Positions 7,064-8,801 of a DNA stretch of 8,801 bases are shown in pieces. Under the pieces are notes generated by a model, which was given only the letters and a program-made list of their open reading frames with translations, was not told where the DNA came from and searched no databases. The position numbers and the translations under genes were made by a program. Within the stretch, counting starts at the first letter, position 1. Every line of letters starts with the position of its first letter. The DNA comes from an uncultured Clostridia bacterium (GTDB taxonomy: Bacteria > Bacillota > Clostridia > Oscillospirales > UMGS1783), in NCBI GenBank assembly GCA_937892635.1, contig CALBKB010000231.1, forward strand, positions 1 to 8,801, written 5' to 3'.

Positions 7064-8021
7064 AGTTGAACAGGGTAGAAATGGGACGATCCTCATAGAT
7101 GCGCTCGATGGCTTTGGCGAAGACGGGCGCGGTGGGCAGGATGCGGATCTTATCGATCATCTTTTCCTCAGGCAGCTGAATGGTATCGAGCAGGACCAGC
7201 TCCTTGATGGGGCTTTCCTTCAAGCGCTCGATCGCCGGACCTGAGAGAACAGCGTGGGTGGCGCAGGCCGAAACTTCCTTAGCGCCTCCGACTTCGATCA
7301 GGGCTTTGGCGGCGTTGCACAGACTGCCGCCGGTATCGACCATATCGTCGAGAATGATCAGACGTTTATCCTTGACATCACCGATGATGTTCATAACCTC
7401 GCAGGCGTTGGCCTTGGGACGGCGCTTATCAACGATAGCCAAAGGCGCATCCAGTTTGGCTGCGAAGTTACGGGCGCGGGTGACCGAGCCCAGATCGGGC
7501 GAAACGACGACCAGGTCGTCGTGTTTCTCACGGAAACGATCCACAAAGTAAGAGGCCAGCAAGGGAGCGCCAACCAGATGATCCACAGGGATGTTGAAGA
7601 AGCCCTGAATCTGAGGAGCGTGCAGGTCCATGGTCAGCACACGGTCAGCGCCGGCGGCGGCGATCAGGTCAGCCACCAGTTTGGCCGAGATGGGGTCGCG
7701 GGACTTGGCCTTGCGGTCCTGACGGGCATAGCCGAAATAGGGGATAACGGCCGTGATGCGGCCGGCGGATGCGCGCTTGAAGGCATCCATCATAATGAGC
7801 ATCTCCATAATATTGTCGTTGACCGGATTGCTGGTCGACTGAATGATGAAGACATCGCTGCCACGCACCGTTTCACCGATGGAAACAGAAATTTCGCCGT
7901 CCGAAAACTGCTTGACCTCGCTGCGGCCGAGCGGCAGGCCGAGCTCTTCAGCAACGGCATGGGCCAGCTTGGGCGAGGAGTTGGCGGCAAAGATCTTGAT
8001 GTTCTTACCGTGTGTGATCAT
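7062..8021 (-). CDS. prs: Ribose-phosphate pyrophosphokinase (PRPP synthetase)
   Basis: The 319-residue protein is a class I PRPP synthetase of standard length. It transfers pyrophosphate from ATP to ribose 5-phosphate, giving PRPP for purine, pyrimidine, histidine, tryptophan and NAD synthesis. Visible motifs are FSDGE (39-43) and ARQDRK (99-104) for ATP, MDLHAPQIQGFF (131-142) with the catalytic-region His134, the flexible-loop KR at 199-200 in VDKRRPKANACEVM, and the PRPP loop LDDMVDTGG (224-232). The ATG 8021-8019 is preceded by GGAGG at 8035-8031 with a 9-base spacer, which supports this start. It is the first gene of the leftward operon prs-pth-mfd-reductase. Its leader of about 150 bases carries an intrinsic terminator and a possible leader peptide, so expression may be set by attenuation in addition to initiation. 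Confidence 0.98.
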   Translation of the reverse strand: MITHGKNIKIFAANSSPKLAHAVAEELGLPLGRSEVKQFSDGEISVSIGETVRGSDVFIIQSTSNPVNDNIMEMLIMMDAFKRASAGRITAVIPYFGYARQDRKAKSRDPISAKLVADLIAAAGADRVLTMDLHAPQIQGFFNIPVDHLVGAPLLASYFVDRFREKHDDLVVVSPDLGSVTRARNFAAKLDAPLAIVDKRRPKANACEVMNIIGDVKDKRLIILDDMVDTGGSLCNAAKALIEVGGAKEVSACATHAVLSGPAIERLKESPIKELVLLDTIQLPEEKMIDKIRILPTAPVFAKAIERIYEDRPISTLFN

Positions 8022-8064
8022 TTTTTTCTTCCTCCGTGTTCTCTATCTGTGAATAAAATAACAC

Positions 8065-8105
8065 AAAAAAACATTTCCGGGATTGAACAAGTCAGTCCGG
8101 AAATG
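8065..8105 (-). terminator. Intrinsic terminator in the prs leader (candidate attenuator)
   Basis: On the minus strand CATTTCCGG (8105-8097) and CCGGAAATG (8080-8072) form a perfect 9-bp stem around a 16-base loop, followed at once by seven T residues (8071-8065). It ends about 43 bases before the prs ATG. No leftward gene lies between it and ppdK, which is transcribed away from it, so on this strand it can only act on prs-operon transcripts (or on antisense RNA). A weaker alternative pairing, CCGGA (8120-8116) with TCCGG (8101-8097), would use up the 5' arm and could serve as antiterminator. Confidence 0.72.
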
Positions 8106-8148
8106 CAGGTGCAGATCCGGGAATTGCAGATTGTGACAAAGACATCAT
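8092..8148 (-). CDS. Possible leader peptide of the prs operon (18 codons)
   Basis: A short ORF in the prs leader would encode MMSLSQSAIPGSAPAFPD. It has an AGGGAG ribosome binding site (8160-8155) 6 bases before its first ATG, and an in-frame ATG without such a site lies further upstream at 8163. The TGA stop (8094-8092) falls just inside the loop of the leader terminator, right after its 5' arm, so a ribosome reaching the stop would cover that arm. The codons show no run of one regulatory amino acid; Ser (4), Pro (3) and Ala (3) are the commonest. It starts about 25 bases after the predicted transcription start. There is no homology evidence, and a chance ORF of this size is quite possible. 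Confidence 0.4.
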   Translation of the reverse strand: MMSLSQSAIPGSAPAFPD

Positions 8149-8179
8149 AGCAAACTCCCTCATAATAAACTCTATATCT

Positions 8180-8208
8180 ATTATCCATGAAAGCGGAGAA
8201 TTTTGCAA
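8180..8208 (-). promoter_or_regulatory. Predicted promoter of the prs operon
   Basis: On the minus strand TTGCAA (8208-8203) and GATAAT (8185-8180) form -35 and -10 boxes of the main sigma factor with a 17-base spacer. Transcription would start near 8173, giving a leader of about 150 bases before the prs ATG. Confidence 0.65.
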
Positions 8209-8222
8209 GGCTTATTTGCAAG

Positions 8223-8236
8223 AAAATCATGATTTT
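8223..8236. repeat. Perfect 14-bp palindrome in the divergent promoter region
   Basis: AAAATCATGATTTT is a perfect dyad lying about 15 bases upstream of the predicted prs -35 box and about 50 bases upstream of the ppdK -35 box. It could be an operator for a dimeric regulator, although AT-rich DNA yields such palindromes by chance more often. Confidence 0.4.
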
Positions 8237-8241
8237 TTTCA

Positions 8242-8275
8242 AAAATTCACGTTTATTAAAACTTGCGTGAAATTT
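8242..8275. repeat. Interrupted inverted repeat upstream of the ppdK promoter
   Basis: AAAATTCACG (8242-8251) and CGTGAAATTT (8266-8275) pair at 9 of 10 positions across a 14-base spacer. It ends 11 bases before the ppdK -35 box, a usual place for an activator or repressor site. The regulator is unknown. Confidence 0.4.
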
Positions 8276-8287
8276 AGAGAAATCTCT
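8276..8287. repeat. Short dyad abutting the ppdK -35 box
   Basis: AGAGA-AA-TCTCT is a 5-bp inverted repeat whose last base is also the first base of the TTGAAA -35 box. Its position fits an operator, but it is short. Confidence 0.25.
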
Positions 8288-8315
8288 TGAAAAAAAACAC
8301 GGATTGTGATAAAAT
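8287..8315 (+). promoter_or_regulatory. Predicted extended -10 promoter of ppdK
   Basis: TTGAAA (8287-8292) and TAAAAT (8310-8315) are separated by 17 bases, and the -10 box is preceded by TGA, giving the TGn extended -10 element (8307-8309). The start would be near 8322, with a leader of about 40 bases holding AGGAGGT (8347-8353), 9 bases before the ATG. All elements are close to consensus, which suggests strong expression. Confidence 0.75.
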
Positions 8316-8362
8316 CTCCTGGAGTGTAAAATTACATAAAATAACCAGGAGGTTTTGACGAA

Positions 8363-8801
8363 ATGAGTCACAAGTATGTTTACCTGTTCTCTGAGGGCGA
8401 TGCTTCGATGCGTGAGCTGCTCGGAGGCAAGGGTGCAAACCTGGCCGAGATGACCAAGATCGGTCTTCCCGTTCCTCAGGGTTTCACCGTATCCACCGAA
8501 GCCTGCACTCAGTATTATGAGGATGGCAGAAAGATCAATGATGACATCCAGGCCCAGATCATGGAGTACATCGACAAGATGGAAGGCATCACCGGCAAGA
8601 AGTTTGGTGATAAAGAGAATCCGCTTCTCGTTTCCGTCCGTTCGGGTGCCCGTGCTTCGATGCCCGGTATGATGGATACCATTCTTAACCTCGGCCTCAA
8701 TGAGGACGTTGTTGAGACTATGGCTGCTCAGTCGGGCAATGCCCGTTGGGCTTATGACTGCTATCGCCGTTTCATCCAGATGTACTCCGACGTTGTTATG
8801 G
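8363..8801 (+). CDS. ppdK: Pyruvate, phosphate dikinase, N-terminal part (3' end beyond window)
   Basis: The frame starting at ATG 8363 stays open to the window end, giving 146 codons of a family that is about 875 residues long. The visible part is the start of the nucleotide-binding (ATP-grasp) domain: LLGGKGANLAEM (19-30), GLPVPQGFTVSTEAC (34-48) and SVRSGARASMPGMMD (91-105), continuing TILNLGLNE, a region that includes ATP-contacting Arg residues. These strings distinguish it from PEP synthase. The enzyme interconverts pyruvate, ATP and phosphate with PEP, AMP and pyrophosphate. In anaerobes it works in glycolysis as a pyrophosphate-saving pyruvate kinase substitute or in PEP formation. 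The AGGAGGT site 9 bases upstream supports the start. It is divergent from the prs operon and has its own near-consensus promoter. The catalytic His domain and C-terminal PEP domain are not in view. Confidence 0.96.
   Translation, partial: MSHKYVYLFSEGDASMRELLGGKGANLAEMTKIGLPVPQGFTVSTEACTQYYEDGRKINDDIQAQIMEYIDKMEGITGKKFGDKENPLLVSVRSGARASMPGMMDTILNLGLNEDVVETMAAQSGNARWAYDCYRRFIQMYSDVVM

Larger units (their letters stand above)
8022..8362. other. Divergent intergenic region between prs and ppdK
   Basis: This AT-rich stretch of 341 bases contains no convincing full-size gene. From the prs side it holds the prs ribosome binding site, an intrinsic terminator in the prs leader, a possible 18-codon leader ORF, a minus-strand promoter, three dyads, a plus-strand extended -10 promoter and the ppdK ribosome binding site AGGAGGT (8347-8353). 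The two predicted transcription starts are about 150 bases apart. Confidence 0.85.

Noticed and set aside
7254..8150. A 298-codon plus-strand ORF opposite prs
   Set aside because: prs on the other strand has full family motifs and a good ribosome binding site, and this frame runs on into the prs leader. It is a shadow ORF.
8022..8175. Known riboswitch or T-box in the prs leader
   Set aside because: I looked for landmarks of purine, ykkC/PRPP-type and T-box elements and saw none. The leader is also short for a T-box, so only a generic attenuator is proposed.
8180..8190. A DnaA-box-like TTATCCATG near the prs promoter
   Set aside because: Only 7 of 9 bases match TTATCCACA, there is a single copy, and the AT richness there is explained by the promoter.
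8018..8371. A 117-codon minus-strand ORF spanning the prs-ppdK intergenic region
   Set aside because: It overlaps both gene starts, both predicted promoters and the leader terminator, has no ribosome binding site at its ATG, and its predicted protein is a low-confidence mix rich in Phe, Cys and Ile typical of translated AT-rich spacer.

Overview
The window looks like core chromosome of a Bacillota (Firmicutes) bacterium, most likely of the class Clostridia. The evidence is the gene order prs-pth-mfd, strong GGAGG-type ribosome binding sites, an ATP-saving pyruvate phosphate dikinase, a clostridial-type aldo/keto reductase with two 4Fe-4S motifs, and the pairing of an acetyl-type MetA with O-acetylhomoserine sulfhydrylase. 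Base composition is moderate to slightly GC-rich. The family or genus cannot be fixed from this sequence. No mobile element, CRISPR array, tRNA or rRNA was seen.

Layout. (1) Positions 1-1821, plus strand: the 3' part of an O-acetylhomoserine sulfhydrylase gene (metY) and a complete homoserine O-acyltransferase gene (metA), 3 bases apart. Together they carry out acylation and direct sulfhydrylation of homoserine for methionine synthesis. Residue Glu111 of MetA predicts acetyl-CoA as donor, which matches the O-acetylhomoserine used by MetY. (2) Positions 1821-1850: a perfect 12-bp-stem hairpin with T tracts on both strands, placed as the shared terminator of the two converging transcription units. 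(3) Positions 1849-8021, minus strand: an operon prs-pth-mfd-aldo/keto reductase, read from right to left. It covers PRPP synthesis, peptidyl-tRNA recycling, transcription-coupled repair and an uncharacterised redox enzyme. Gaps are 9 bases (prs-pth) and 43 bases with a hairpin (pth-mfd), and mfd overlaps the reductase gene by 17 bases. (4) Positions 8022-8362: a 341-base AT-rich divergent intergenic region. It holds a prs promoter, a roughly 150-base prs leader with a possible 18-codon leader peptide and an intrinsic terminator ahead of prs, several dyads, and a good extended -10 promoter for the rightward gene. (5) Positions 8363-8801, plus strand: the first 146 codons of pyruvate phosphate dikinase (ppdK), cut by the window end.

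The genes themselves are ordinary. The most interesting signals are regulatory or evolutionary: the prs leader, which resembles a transcription attenuator whose leader-peptide stop codon lies just inside the terminator loop; a sharp step in third-position GC inside metY near base 360 (about 88% before, 62% after), suggesting a mosaic gene or an assembly join; and an mfd start with no visible Shine-Dalgarno sequence, 15 bases after a strong hairpin.
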